This document shows, in pieces, positions 8,637-19,722 of a stretch of DNA of 64,000 nt. Under the pieces are notes generated by a model. The model had not been told where the DNA came from. It ran no database searches and worked only from the letters and a program-made list of their open reading frames with translations. Numbering within the stretch: the first letter of the stretch is position 1; the number at the start of each line of letters is the position of its first letter. Source of the stretch: Huiozyma naganishii CBS 8797. Lineage: Eukaryota > Ascomycota > Saccharomycetes > Saccharomycetales > Saccharomycetaceae. The DNA is taken from positions 434,001 to 498,000 of the forward strand of contig NC_035923.1 in the NCBI RefSeq assembly GCF_000348985.1, read 5' to 3'. A program made the position numbers and the translations under genes.

Positions 8637-10700
8637 ATGCTGGACTTCGAAAGGCAAGGCTCACAGCAGCAACAGCGACAGCAACAGCAACCACTACCCC
8701 CACCACAACTCCCCCAGCAACAGTATGGGATCCCACCGGGGGATAACGAGGGTGTAGACTTGCAGGGGGACAAAAAACTGCTAAACGCATATATATACGA
8801 CTTCCTATTGAAATCGTCTTTGAATAAAACAGCTTTGGCGTTTTGTGAGGATGCCATTATTGAAGAGAATGGATATAGGCCAGTGAGGACCACGGCGGAC
8901 GCTTCCGTCCCGCCAAGTTTTATACCAATGCATAACGCACCTTACAGTTATCTGTTTGAATGGTGGCAGGTATTTTGGGACCTATTTAATATCAAGTCCG
9001 GCAGGGAAGGATCTGTTCTTGCGCAAGAGTATTACAAGATATTGCTGACGCAGAGGCAGCAGCAACAGATGTTCAGGAACATGCAGATTACAGCAGCACG
9101 GCAGCAGTATCTGAAGAAACAGCAGCAACATGAAGCACTGAAGCAGAATGTTTCGCAGAGGACAGCTTCGCAACAAACAAACACATCGGAGATTTGCCCA
9201 GGGATGAACATGAATCTTCCAATTGGTATTGATAATTTTAAGCTAAATTTGGCACCACAGGGACCACCAGGCCCACAGGGACCACCAGGCCCACCAGGCC
9301 CACCGGGACCACCGGGAGCACAACTGCAACAAGGTATGGTACACCCTCAACCACCATTGCCAAATACCCAATTCTCCCAACGCTTTTGGCAACCTATGTA
9401 TCCAATGTCTTCACCGGCAGTCGATGAACACCCAACGTTATCCCATCAACATCAACATCAACAGAACCAATACCCATTGCCACAGTCGCTACCAGCACAG
9501 CAACAGGGGAACCAGCATTTACAGAACCACCTGTACCATGGGGCTACAAACGGCCCAGATACCGCGGCACTGCTTTCAAACACCGTACCATCCAACCCAG
9601 ACGATTTCCTCATACTGGGGGACTCCAACGTAAACGATAAAATAAACGCTTTCCCAATGAACAGCAATGCCACCAATGGTGGCGCAAAACCTCAAGAACG
9701 TGCTAGAAGTGGCAGCAAATCCAAGCAGTCATTGAACAGCAAGACTAAGAATAGGCAAAGTGTTAGTTCAGCTGCATCGAAGAAGAGAAAGATTACACCA
9801 GCTGCACAGATGGCGTCCCCTCGATACGCTACAGACATGGATAAGTCGTTCCCGCAAAATAGTACACCGACCGCCACCAGCATATCGAGCTCCGCCAAAA
9901 ACCCAGGGAAAAATGTTACTACACCCATAGGCATCAATAACGAATACCTCGCGAAACTAGGGAAAAAGGATATGCTACCGCCTTCTTCTACAGGTGTATC
10001 ACCTATGGTTATCAATTCTCCAGATTACAAACCGAAGAAGACACATTTGAACGAAACAGCATCATCTGAATCACCGAAAGGATGCGTAAGACGGAAATCA
10101 ACCACAGCCATCGGAAGTAAGCTGGGGAAATATAATCCTGACAAGAGCGAAAGATCGAACATTCAAGAATCCAATTCAGAACCAGTGACACCATTATATC
10201 CAACACCTTCACAATCAAAGTCGCAGCGGCAAACAATGCCAAGCTCACAACTCTCCACGGCGCACGAAACAAATAGTCTCAAAAATAGAAACATGCTCCC
10301 AGCATCACCGGAGCCAGCGGCAAACATGGGAAGGAAAACGTGGATGGAACCAGCGAATTCGAACTCTATCGCTGCGAACTACAATAACACTAACACTAAC
10401 CAAGAAAAACCGGAATCATATATGAACGACACCAACCCTGCTCAATACAAAATGGGCAAGACGAATGAGGAGGCGACAGCGGCGTTTGACCCTCTGGGTG
10501 ACCCTATGCCAAATGGATATCGATTTTCGGATGAGCTGACAGACGATATGCTGTTTCTCAACACTTTCATCGACCCAACTCCAGCGGATTTGGGTAACGT
10601 CAGCTCAGGACCGAACAACGAGGCTAATATTCTAAACCTCGGCGCATTGGACGATACAGTCGAGGAAAAACCGCATTTCAACAATCCAAAGTGGCAGTAA
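8637..10700 (+). CDS. FLO8: LisH-domain transcription activator Flo8
   Basis: A 687-residue protein (799 in S. cerevisiae). It is the PKA-pathway activator of flocculin and filamentous-growth genes, acting with Mss11 in the nucleus. The N-terminus is Gln/Pro-rich. A LisH dimerisation motif lies at residues ~43-75 ([20 protein letters not shown]), followed by the conserved segment [16 protein letters not shown]. The middle is low complexity (Gln, Asn, Ser). Residues ~209-229 form a collagen-like run of Gly-X-Y triplets. The C-terminal ~80 residues contain the conserved block [18 protein letters not shown], likely part of the activation region. S. cerevisiae keeps this gene beside KAP123 on chromosome V; KAP123 is not here. 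Confidence 0.93.
9261..9323 (+). repeat. Collagen-like Gly-Pro-Pro coding repeat inside FLO8
   Basis: Seven consecutive Gly-X-Y triplets, mostly Gly-Pro-Pro with one Gly-Pro-Gln, encoded by near-repeats of the nonamer GGACCACCA/GGCCCACCA. The DNA repeat is imperfect at third positions. Confidence 0.9.
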
Positions 10701-11407
10701 GTACAAATATATATATATATAGCCCCTGAGGTATGTAAAACCCTCCATCAACGATGTCAAAGTCCGCCCACTCATCTTTATGCGGGTAATGAATGGGTTA
10801 TTCAACCTCATTTTGAGACGTTATTTTTTTTTGGTCTTGAAAATTTTTGATGGGCAAAAAAAAGAGAAAGAATCAAACAATTTTTTTTCACTTTGCCAAT
10901 AATCATCTCATTATGTTTTAAAGTATGAAAATAAAAGGTAAGAAAGACCGGTAATATACTCGTGATAGACAAACTTATAGATTTGAAGAGATAGAAGCTG
11001 TGGAGAAGAAGGTGTTTAGCATTCTATTTTATTTTATTTTTTTCCTATTCATTTTTTTGCACCCTTTTCATTGTAATAGCGCTCATTTAGCCATTTTGCA
11101 ATTATATTATTTCATAAACCCTGGTCCCACACTACCTAAACAACATTTCGTTTTGGGAACCTCGTTTAACTCATTCATTATTAATTGAACACACATCTAC
11201 ACAAGTTCTGTTGTGTGCTACTACTATTGGTATCTTTCCATAATTTTTGTTTAGACCTCATAACGTCTTTATTGACATATTGAGGAAAAGCACCAAAACA
11301 AGCATCAACTTAAGCAATTTATGCATCTTTTTGACATTGCAGTCAATTTATTCACACTTCTTTCATTCTCTATCTAAACACTTTTTTTGGGATAAAAGAA
11401 ATTAGAT
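10701..11407. promoter_or_regulatory. FLO8-YBL081W intergenic region
   Basis: 707 bases with no gene. Just after the FLO8 stop is a TATATATATATA run (10705-10719) suitable as a 3'-end efficiency element. A Reb1 site (CGGGTAA) lies at 10783-10789. T-rich tracts and a TTTTTTTGGGATAAAAG stretch precede the next start. Confidence 0.45.
10783..10789 (+). promoter_or_regulatory. Reb1 consensus CGGGTAA
   Basis: Exact 7-base Reb1 core about 85 bases after FLO8 and upstream of the next gene. Reb1 sites in yeast both clear nucleosomes and block readthrough polymerase. Confidence 0.45.
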
Positions 11408-12610
11408 ATGCCCGGTAAAATAGTTAACGTTGCATTTCTGTCGCAAGTAGAAGATGTCGACGAATATTTGTTGGAATACAAAAAATTAAAACAAATCAAC
11501 GGAAGAAACAACAGATTTTACCAAAATAAGAGTGTTGATTCCTACGATAGAAAGTTTGGTCATGAAAATTCACCCTTAAGCGGTAATCCAAATAATGTAG
11601 CCTTCCAGAACGGCGGCAACAATAACAGTATCAATTACAACGGTAATATTTACAACACTTTGGGAAATTTCAACAAACAGACTAACCACTCCATGGGTTA
11701 CGGAAAGAAAAATATGTATAACGGGAACAATCACAGGAACAACACCAACGGTAAATTTAATAATAGCTCGCATTATTACCAAAATCAACAAAATGATACG
11801 GCAGATTTCTCTTATCCCTCTGCATACAACCAGAACGATCTTGTCGCTAATCAGTTGAAACAAACCTATCACCAGTTGTTCTATACGGAAAATAATACTG
11901 AGACAGGTTCTGGAGGCTACAAAGAAACTAGCCCCTTCATGTCCACTAGTGAGCCTTTGAATCCACAAGTCAACACTTCCATTAGATCCCTTTACGAAGA
12001 TGTGAAATCGTCCATTGGACAGACATCATTTGCATATGGCACAGGTGACCAATTTACTGGATTTCCATCTTTCCCCTACCAGCAGCAACCGGAAACCGAC
12101 AGTGCTCTTTTATTTGGTTCTGATCTCAATGGCAAAAAGACTTTAGCTACAGGAAAGGAGAGCTTACAAGCGCCGAAGGGGACAGGAAGTTACTCGGGGG
12201 CAGCTCAAAGATTCTCACCGTATTTAAATGGACCTTTCGGGTCAGCATCTCTTTCTAATTCAGAGACACTAATGGCTTCTTTGTCTCCAACCACTAGTAA
12301 CGATATATTCCAATCCCCAAATTTGCCGTCAGCGAGTTTTGGGATGAATCTAAGCCCAGGAGTTCCGCTACCCGATATCAGCAATGGCACAGTTGGAATT
12401 GATCAACAATTGACGCCAGGTAACAACACGCTAGCAGGCTCCAAGCTTGTTTCATCAAAGGAAAGAGCTTTGGATATGGCCCAGCCGTTCTCTGGTGGCT
12501 CGAAGGCGTCTTCCATTAATTGGGGTTCTAATGTATCCAACAATGTATCATCGTCAACAGGTAATGGTCCATTTGGGATATGGAATAGTGACATGAGTGT
12601 ATGGAGTTAA
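11408..12610 (+). CDS. Uncharacterised Asn-rich protein, YBL081W homologue
   Basis: A 400-residue protein of unknown function (368 in S. cerevisiae YBL081W). The homology is diagnostic at both ends. The N-terminus MPGKIVNVAFLSQVEDVDEY and the C-terminus PFGIWNSDMSVWS match the yeast protein closely, and a central NQLKQTYHQLFYTENN segment is also shared. The rest is low-complexity Asn/Ser/Gly/Tyr-rich sequence with no recognisable domain, signal peptide or membrane span. Conservation of only the two termini suggests short docking motifs held by a disordered linker; this is inference. It converges on PET112 with 149 bases between stops, as in S. cerevisiae. Confidence 0.9.
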   Translation: MPGKIVNVAFLSQVEDVDEYLLEYKKLKQINGRNNRFYQNKSVDSYDRKFGHENSPLSGNPNNVAFQNGGNNNSINYNGNIYNTLGNFNKQTNHSMGYGKKNMYNGNNHRNNTNGKFNNSSHYYQNQQNDTADFSYPSAYNQNDLVANQLKQTYHQLFYTENNTETGSGGYKETSPFMSTSEPLNPQVNTSIRSLYEDVKSSIGQTSFAYGTGDQFTGFPSFPYQQQPETDSALLFGSDLNGKKTLATGKESLQAPKGTGSYSGAAQRFSPYLNGPFGSASLSNSETLMASLSPTTSNDIFQSPNLPSASFGMNLSPGVPLPDISNGTVGIDQQLTPGNNTLAGSKLVSSKERALDMAQPFSGGSKASSINWGSNVSNNVSSSTGNGPFGIWNSDMSVWS

Positions 12611-12759
12611 CATTTTTATTTAATTTATAAGGATTGGGGGAGGGGGTAATTAATCAATTCGATGTCGTGTAACTGTAGTTTTTACATTTGTCATGCTCGT
12701 GGTGGGAAGATTGCAGTGGTGCACTGCTCTTAATTACATGAATATCTTTTTTATATGTA

Positions 12760-14382
12760 CTATTTGTCATTAATATTGAGAATATCTTGGAAAACTCTTT
12801 GCAACTCTTGGGCTTTAACCCTGCCCTGAAACTTTCTCATTCCTTGACCTACCAAGTACTTCACCGCTTTTGTTTTGCCAGCCTTGATCGATTCAATTAG
12901 TTTTGGATTATCAACTTCAGCTATAATGGTTTTACATTCTTTTTCCAACTTGCTCTTATCCATATCACTTAGCGCCCCAATGTCAAATTGCCTTATCAGA
13001 CCTTGGAAGTCTACATCTTCAGTTTTTTTGATATAGTTTGAATCTTTGAATTCTTTCAAGACATGGAACAGTAATAATTTCCCACTAGAGCTCGTGATGT
13101 CTCCGTTATCCACCAGCACAATTAATTCTGAATATTTCGTTGGCGGCAGAATTTGCAAAAATTCCTTTAATGGGATATTCAATTTGTTTAGATTCCCCAA
13201 AAGTTCGTGAAGTACCCAGCTGACGACCAACTTTGATCTAACCTCGTTTGGAGCGTTTTTTTGGTATTCATGAAAGGTTTCGATAAAAAATTGTTTCACC
13301 TCCTCATTATTGTAAAGCTTGCTCAATTGGCTGGATATCGACAACATTTTGGCATCCTTAACTGTCAAGTTGAAAGGTTCCGCCAAAAATGACCGGATCT
13401 TGACATCGGACGATTCCGGCAAAATTTTTCTGACATTTTCGATAACGTCCGCATCTAATGTGATGAGTCGCAACTCTGGATCTGGCATGTATCTGTAGTC
13501 AATAGTTGTTTCTTTACTTCTCAATTTTACTGTTTTTGCTCCATCCCAGCCACGGGTTTCTTGATGCTTTAAGAACTGATCAGCTTGTCCACTTTTGATG
13601 ATCTTCAGTTGCCTTTGATACTCGAATTTAATGGCATTCACTATGGAAGACGTGTTAGGTAAGTTTTTCAATTCTATTCTAGGGTAATCGTTAATAGAGA
13701 CGTTTACGTCTACTCGCATAGAACCAGTCTCCAAATCACCTGTTGAAATTTTCAGCTGACGAACCAAGTCCTGATATTTCTTGATAAATGCTCTCACCTG
13801 GTCAACATGACTGAAATCCGGCTCAGTCACCAACTCAATCAGGGGAACATTCGATCTATTCAAATCAATCATACTTTGGGCACCATTATCCCCGGTAATG
13901 TAATGGGACATACCAGTATCTTGTTCGAGTTGTAGTTGAGTAATGTTAATTCTCTTCTTCTCATCTTTGATCCGATCGATGTCTCCGAACATTTCCAAAT
14001 AGCCACCTTTAGCTATAGGCGAATAGTGCTGCGTAATCTGATATCCTTGTGGCTGGTCTCCGTAAAAGTAATGCTTCCTATCGAATTGAGAGTTAAGATT
14101 GATGTCACTGTTTAGAGCAGAAGCCAATTTTAATGCGTAAAGCACACATTCGTAGTTTAATTTCGGCTTTGTACCAGGAACCGCAATGTCAAAGTAACTC
14201 GTGTGAAAGTTTGGCTTTGAGATAGAAGCGAAGGGGTCGTTGGTAGAAAGTGAGAACAGCTTGTTTCGGGTACACAATTGAGTGTGAACTTCAAGTCCAC
14301 ATATCAGTTTAAAGTTGGGATCTGTAGTAAACCTTCTTTTAGATATCGTGTTGCGCAGCAGACGATACCTGATGCTAGCCAT
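12760..14382 (-). CDS. PET112: Mitochondrial glutamyl-tRNA(Gln) amidotransferase subunit B
   Basis: A 540-residue protein (541 in S. cerevisiae), the GatB subunit of the mitochondrial GatFAB complex. It converts Glu-tRNA(Gln) to Gln-tRNA(Gln) and is needed for mitochondrial translation. A basic N-terminal presequence (MASIRYRLLRNTISKRRFTT) leads into the GatB core. That core begins ICGLEVHTQLCTRNKLFS and continues with the YFYGDQPQGYQITQ-like and GVQLQLEQDTG-type kinase-fold motifs (here HYFYGDQPQGYQITQHYSPI and QLQLEQDTGMS). RYMPDPEL follows. The C-terminal ~150 residues are the YqeY-like tRNA-binding tail ending near GQGMRKFQGRVKAQEL. It diverges from NUP170. Confidence 0.97.
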   Translation of the reverse strand: MASIRYRLLRNTISKRRFTTDPNFKLICGLEVHTQLCTRNKLFSLSTNDPFASISKPNFHTSYFDIAVPGTKPKLNYECVLYALKLASALNSDINLNSQFDRKHYFYGDQPQGYQITQHYSPIAKGGYLEMFGDIDRIKDEKKRINITQLQLEQDTGMSHYITGDNGAQSMIDLNRSNVPLIELVTEPDFSHVDQVRAFIKKYQDLVRQLKISTGDLETGSMRVDVNVSINDYPRIELKNLPNTSSIVNAIKFEYQRQLKIIKSGQADQFLKHQETRGWDGAKTVKLRSKETTIDYRYMPDPELRLITLDADVIENVRKILPESSDVKIRSFLAEPFNLTVKDAKMLSISSQLSKLYNNEEVKQFFIETFHEYQKNAPNEVRSKLVVSWVLHELLGNLNKLNIPLKEFLQILPPTKYSELIVLVDNGDITSSSGKLLLFHVLKEFKDSNYIKKTEDVDFQGLIRQFDIGALSDMDKSKLEKECKTIIAEVDNPKLIESIKAGKTKAVKYLVGQGMRKFQGRVKAQELQRVFQDILNINDK

Positions 14383-14833
14383 CCTCCTTCAAAAAACAAA
14401 AGAGATGGAAAAAACGGCTCGGGCGCAGATTAGGAGAACGCTTTGCACAGCAAAAAAACGTATAAATTCCCAGTTAATATCCAACAAAATTGAAACGCCA
14501 ATTCTGTCAAGTTGGAACTGTACCAACCGCTGGGGGTCTGCGCAGTCGGGACGCTGTATGCCATTGAGTTCGATATTCGATGTAAATCGGGTAACAGTTT
14601 CGGATCTTTAATCCTGGAAAAAACAAACAGAAAAAAACTGAAAATAAAATAACAAGAGAATAAAATATTCAAAGACTAGGAGAGGAGAGTGCTGAGCTCT
14701 GCCATTGCGACGCTTGCTGGATATTGGAGGTAGAGACAATTAAGAAACAGATTGATTACTAGAGGTATTTTTCTTTACTTGTTTTTTTATCTATTTTTTC
14801 TGTTCTTCTTTGTTTACATTTGTGGCTTGCACA
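14383..14833. promoter_or_regulatory. Divergent PET112/NUP170 promoter
   Basis: 451 bases with no gene. A Reb1 core CGGGTAA lies at 14588-14594, centrally placed between the two starts. T-rich sequence follows directly before NUP170 (14765-14815). Confidence 0.5.
14588..14594 (+). promoter_or_regulatory. Reb1 consensus CGGGTAA
   Basis: Exact Reb1 core in the middle of a divergent promoter, a common arrangement for a shared nucleosome-depleted region in yeast. Confidence 0.45.
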
Positions 14834-17800
14834 ATGTTTTCGACCCCGTTAAAGAACAGAATGGACTACGGGTCGACGCCGTTTAATCCAACGCAGAATA
14901 ATAATGCTGGTAGTATGCAAGATGGTAAACACAACGAACTGAACAACTCTGTACCGAATATGATCTCAATGCAATCCAACTTGAATAGCAATCCTGGTGC
15001 TATGGCAAGTGCGCTAGCTAACAACCATTCTCTGGATTCTACAGCCTCAATAAACTCCAACTTTGCGGACGTTAATGAACATATTAGAGTTAATGGGATT
15101 GGAACGAAGGAACCCTTGCATTTAGCTTCGGAATACGTTGATCATTTGTATAATAGGGACTTGAACACTCCAGTGCTGGACGAAAGATCATACTATAACA
15201 ATGGTGTGAACTACAACTTTAGCAGGGAGGTCGGTGGTCTTGGCGCCTTTACCCCGTTTGAAAGGACTTCCGTTATTAACATCCCTGACAAACTGTTGCA
15301 GGAAGCATCCAAGACTGAAATTAAAAGCGACATGGGTCTGTTCCCACAGCTGGACAGATGCTGGATTACAATTGATAATAAATTGATCCTGTGGAATATT
15401 AATGATCCAAACGACTTTCAATGTATCGAAGAAATCAAGCATACTATTTTAAGTGTCGCATTGGTCAAGCCAAAGCCAAACACATTTGTTGACGCTGTGA
15501 AACATTTGTTGCTGATTTCGACACCTTTCGACATCTACATCTTGGCAGTATCTTGGGATAAAAAAACCAACGACCTAAATGTCTATAACAGTGGTATGAG
15601 CGTGTCGATTAGCGGTATGGGCCTCTTAGATATTGCCTCTTACGAAAAAACTGGGCAGGTATTTTTTGTGAGTAAGTCGAACGGGTTGAATGTTTGGGAG
15701 TTGCAGTACACTGGATCTGATGATTGGTTCAACAGTAAGTGCAATAAAGTGTGTTTGACTCAGTCCACCTGGTCCAACCTGCTGCCAACTAACTTGATGT
15801 CCAAAATTCCAGGTACTAACTTAGTACAGTCTCTTTTCGAAGAAGCCAAATACACTCAAGAAGTGATCTCACAAATGACTGTTGATCAATCAAGAGGTAT
15901 TATTTACACACTATCATCTAAATCGTCTGTCAGGGCATACCGCATCACTGATAAGAAATTGGAAGGTCCTTTCACCATTGAACCATCCTATATCAGCAGA
16001 ATAATAGGTACCACAACTGCGAGAGGGGCTGCCATTCTGGGTAAGAAGTATCTGAAAATTTCTAAAATCATTCCAGTTTCACAGAAGGAAAACGGTGATC
16101 TCTTTTTTATTTTATTAACAGTTGGTGGTGTGCGGCTCTATTTCAACGGTTCCATTGGCAGATCAAATATCGAAGCTATCAGACTGGAGTCCATCAAATT
16201 TCCACCAAGCGCTGTTACACCGGATGTTTTGGAGCAAGAGATGCAGCAACAGCAACTTGAACAGCAGAAGAAAAACCTACCATTCTACTTCAATTTGTCG
16301 TATTCTGAGTCCATATTGCTGAAACTGCAAAAAAAGTCATCCGTCTTACTGGAAACTACCAAAGTATCAACTGTTATATCTCCAGGTATTTTTTTCTCTG
16401 CTGTGGTTAAATCTCATTCTCAACAGAGTCCCCCCTATAACAGTTCTCAAGTACCAAACAGCACTATCACCAATCCGCCAGTGACACCGTTCCAAAGTAG
16501 TACAACGAATACTACAGGTGCTGCCAGAACAGCCACGAACACAGCAACCGCTGCAAAAAACTCCACAGGCACTATCCAACAGCCAACTGTGCTACAACAT
16601 CGGTTATTCGTTAGTGTACCCGATTACGGTATACTGAAGAACCACGGAAAATACGTTGAAAATGCTACTTTTCTTGATACTGATGGACCCGTGAAAGATA
16701 TCATACCCTTGTCCCCATTATTCAATGCCACAGACAAACCAGCAGGATATGCTAATGAATTTGCTACCCAGTACACAACTGACGATTTCCGTATTGCCGT
16801 TCTCACAAACAGCTCCATTGAGATATACAGATACCGTACTCCAGACGAAGTATTTGAATTGCTAATTGATAACCCATTGCCATTTGTCTTGAACTACGGT
16901 TTATCGGAAGCATGTTCCACGGCGTTGTTTGTTACCTGCAAGTTCAACAAACCCGAATTATTAAGATCTGCTGCCTTGACCTTTTTGACTGTTGGTATCC
17001 CAGGGGTTGTTGACATTAAACCTAGATATAATAGGTACTCACCTTCCACTGTTTCTTCATTCCTAAACAAACCTTCTTTATCGGTTACAGGGAGTAGAGG
17101 AACTTCTTCCCTAAATGCCACTACCAACTTCAGCCTGGACGATGTGATATTATCACCAAGATTTTATGGTATGGCTCTGTTGATGACGCGTCTTTTTAGA
17201 GATATCTGGGACAAGCCCATTTTCCAAGCTGCTACTAATTTGAAATACGATCAGATGGGAAATGTCATTAGTACTCCGGAGCTAAAAGACAAGAGTATTA
17301 TATCGAGAATTTCCATTTCGAAGCCAGATATCGAATACTATTTATCATCTGTGATGATTCTAAACGAGTTCTTTTCAACCTACGGGGATTCAATCACTCA
17401 ACTCTCTACCCCATCACTTGCGGCAGATCGGAATGTGGATAAGGGGGAAGAAGTGGCTAACCAAGCAGAGAATATTGCCGTCAACTCATTGATCAGACTT
17501 GTCTTTTCTGTCAAGGAATCGTTGTCGTTTTTGAATGTTCTGTATGAAGAAAGTGAAATAGAGGGATTTGAACACCAATACCTGGCTTTCGAAAATATTT
17601 TGAAAGAGTTACAAACGAATGTCCAAAACAAGTTGCTCAAACTGAAGTTTAAGGACATATTCGCTCCAAATGAATCGACAAAGGCATCCATTCGTGAGAT
17701 CCTTCTTTCTATCATAAACAGAAACATTAACAAAGGCGCTTCTATTGAATATACCGCCACCATTCTACAAGAACGTTGCGGTTCCTTCTGTTCGAGTAAC

Positions 17801-19285
17801 GACATCCTAAGCTTCAAGGCTTTAGAGCACTTAAAAAAGACGAAGGAAATCAAATCTAGCGATTACGATGGTATATGCTACCATTTGGATAATGCTATAA
17901 AACTACTACAAAGCATAGCGAACGAGTTAACTGTTGAAAAGTTAAAAGAAGCTGTGTCAATCATGCTGAGTGTGAACTACTATCCAAAAACAATTGAATT
18001 TCTACTAAATATTGCAAATTCGATTGACAGAGGGAAGCTAGCTTACCAATACGTTGCCAATGGCTGCTTGGAAAATGACGAGAGGAAGAACTATTATGAA
18101 AAGCGAATTGTTATCTACGACTTGGTGTTTGACACTTTAGTTAAGGTGGATGAATTGACTGCATCCAATCCTTCATCAATCAAGGGACCATTATTGATGT
18201 CCAAAGACGCAGTTGCTCTAAAAAATGAGAGCTACGACAAAGTTTTGCATTATGATGACAAGTTATTCCACTATTGCATGTACGATTGGCTAGTTTCGCA
18301 AGGCAGTGAGGACAGATTACTTCAACTGGATACAAATTACATCCTACCCTACTTAGAGGAAAAATCAAAGGGTTCCTTGAAGATTACAAACTTGATGTGG
18401 ATATACCATTCGAGGAAAGGGAACTTTTTAAAGGCTGCAGAAATTCTGTACAATCTGGCCATTTCTGACTTCGAAATCAAACTAAATGAGAGAATTGAAT
18501 GTTTGTCCCGTGCGAACAGTTTCTGTAATAGTGACTGTCCACCAAGCCAAAAGCAAGGTATGGTTCAACTAACGGGTACCATTCAAGAGCTTTTTGAGAT
18601 TACCAGCGTTCAAGACGATACTCTATCATTGGTGAGCACCGATACCAGAATTGCCACAGACATTAAGGTAGAATTGATGAAGAACTTGGACAGTAATATT
18701 TTACCTGTCAGTGACTTGTTCAACGACTACGCTGTGCCCTTAGGCTATCATGAAATAGCGCTAACCATTTTCAAGATTTCTGATTTCAGAGACCAAGAAG
18801 AGATCATGGCTAAGTGGGAAGAGCTTTTCGATTCTTTGAAGAGGGAACTAAATACCAGCGGAAAGATTGAGGATTCGAGAAACTTTATCGCTCTACTATC
18901 CAACGTTGTTGTGAAGGTTGGTAAGAAAGTTCATACTTCCGAGTTTGTGTTCCCAATCTCAGAACTTTTCCCAAGGATTTGTAACCTCTTCTATGAAAAT
19001 CTTCCTCATGATCATATAAAGCCAGGTTCTGTCATCTCCATTTTTGTTTCCGCACAAGTTTCCTACAACAAATTATACTACGTGTTGAAAGATCTGATAG
19101 AAGTTGGAGATCCATCCAATAAATTGTTTGATAGGGAAATGGTATGGCTAATAAAAGAATGGTTCAAATCGGACAGAAAGTTGAGTGATATCATACCTTA
19201 CAATGAAATTGAACAACTGAAGGAGTACAGCATAGAGTCCGACCCGATTGAGAAATATCATAAGAGAACTGGTAACAGTGTGTGA
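14834..19285 (+). CDS. NUP170: Inner-ring nucleoporin Nup170/Nup157
   Basis: A 1483-residue protein, close in length to S. cerevisiae Nup170 (about 1500). It is an inner-ring scaffold of the nuclear pore that contacts Nup53/59 and the membrane. The N-terminal ~600 residues form the beta-propeller, with conserved phrases TPVLDERSYYNNGVNYNFSR, GLGAFTPFER and RCWITIDNKLILWNI. The C-terminal ~750 residues are the alpha-solenoid, including SIEYTATILQERCGSFCSS and the terminal DPIEKYHKRTGN. A disordered Gln/Ser/Thr insert occurs near residues 480-590. The frame is open a little further upstream but without an ATG, so I start at 14834. The wording is nearer to Nup170 than to its paralogue Nup157. 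Confidence 0.95.
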   Translation: MFSTPLKNRMDYGSTPFNPTQNNNAGSMQDGKHNELNNSVPNMISMQSNLNSNPGAMASALANNHSLDSTASINSNFADVNEHIRVNGIGTKEPLHLASEYVDHLYNRDLNTPVLDERSYYNNGVNYNFSREVGGLGAFTPFERTSVINIPDKLLQEASKTEIKSDMGLFPQLDRCWITIDNKLILWNINDPNDFQCIEEIKHTILSVALVKPKPNTFVDAVKHLLLISTPFDIYILAVSWDKKTNDLNVYNSGMSVSISGMGLLDIASYEKTGQVFFVSKSNGLNVWELQYTGSDDWFNSKCNKVCLTQSTWSNLLPTNLMSKIPGTNLVQSLFEEAKYTQEVISQMTVDQSRGIIYTLSSKSSVRAYRITDKKLEGPFTIEPSYISRIIGTTTARGAAILGKKYLKISKIIPVSQKENGDLFFILLTVGGVRLYFNGSIGRSNIEAIRLESIKFPPSAVTPDVLEQEMQQQQLEQQKKNLPFYFNLSYSESILLKLQKKSSVLLETTKVSTVISPGIFFSAVVKSHSQQSPPYNSSQVPNSTITNPPVTPFQSSTTNTTGAARTATNTATAAKNSTGTIQQPTVLQHRLFVSVPDYGILKNHGKYVENATFLDTDGPVKDIIPLSPLFNATDKPAGYANEFATQYTTDDFRIAVLTNSSIEIYRYRTPDEVFELLIDNPLPFVLNYGLSEACSTALFVTCKFNKPELLRSAALTFLTVGIPGVVDIKPRYNRYSPSTVSSFLNKPSLSVTGSRGTSSLNATTNFSLDDVILSPRFYGMALLMTRLFRDIWDKPIFQAATNLKYDQMGNVISTPELKDKSIISRISISKPDIEYYLSSVMILNEFFSTYGDSITQLSTPSLAADRNVDKGEEVANQAENIAVNSLIRLVFSVKESLSFLNVLYEESEIEGFEHQYLAFENILKELQTNVQNKLLKLKFKDIFAPNESTKASIREILLSIINRNINKGASIEYTATILQERCGSFCSSNDILSFKALEHLKKTKEIKSSDYDGICYHLDNAIKLLQSIANELTVEKLKEAVSIMLSVNYYPKTIEFLLNIANSIDRGKLAYQYVANGCLENDERKNYYEKRIVIYDLVFDTLVKVDELTASNPSSIKGPLLMSKDAVALKNESYDKVLHYDDKLFHYCMYDWLVSQGSEDRLLQLDTNYILPYLEEKSKGSLKITNLMWIYHSRKGNFLKAAEILYNLAISDFEIKLNERIECLSRANSFCNSDCPPSQKQGMVQLTGTIQELFEITSVQDDTLSLVSTDTRIATDIKVELMKNLDSNILPVSDLFNDYAVPLGYHEIALTIFKISDFRDQEEIMAKWEELFDSLKRELNTSGKIEDSRNFIALLSNVVVKVGKKVHTSEFVFPISELFPRICNLFYENLPHDHIKPGSVISIFVSAQVSYNKLYYVLKDLIEVGDPSNKLFDREMVWLIKEWFKSDRKLSDIIPYNEIEQLKEYSIESDPIEKYHKRTGNSV

Positions 19286-19722
19286 AGGGTAAACTCATAT
19301 ATTTTCTGTATACTAAATAACTATGAATAATAAGGTCCATGCTAAAGCAAAAAGAGCAGCATGATATTACTGAATTTTTCAAAGAGAGAGAGAGAGAGAA
19401 ATTTAGTAAGAAAGAGATCAACAGCAAAAACGACATTAACAACTAATATAAAGTATGTGACATGTAAACGCAGAATAGTCTTGAATAATGTTAGACTATG
19501 GTAGGTGTGTTGGTTCTCTCTAGTTCTTTCGTTCTGAATTTGAAAGAAGCAACAGCCAAAAAGAGTGATAGAACTTACCAACGAGTAAGAAAACTGAAAC
19601 GAACACTCCCATCCTGTTACCTCTGTCTGCAAAAGATTTATAGCATGCAATTAGTATTAAATCCTGATATTATCCTGCAGCGAGTACTGGACTGGAAGAC
19701 CGAAAAGGAAAGCGCACTTGTT
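19286..19722. other. Convergent NUP170/ATG8 3' region
   Basis: 437 bases between two stops with no credible gene. It contains an (AG)8 microsatellite at 19383-19399 and AT-rich sequence after NUP170 suited to 3'-end formation. Confidence 0.4.
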
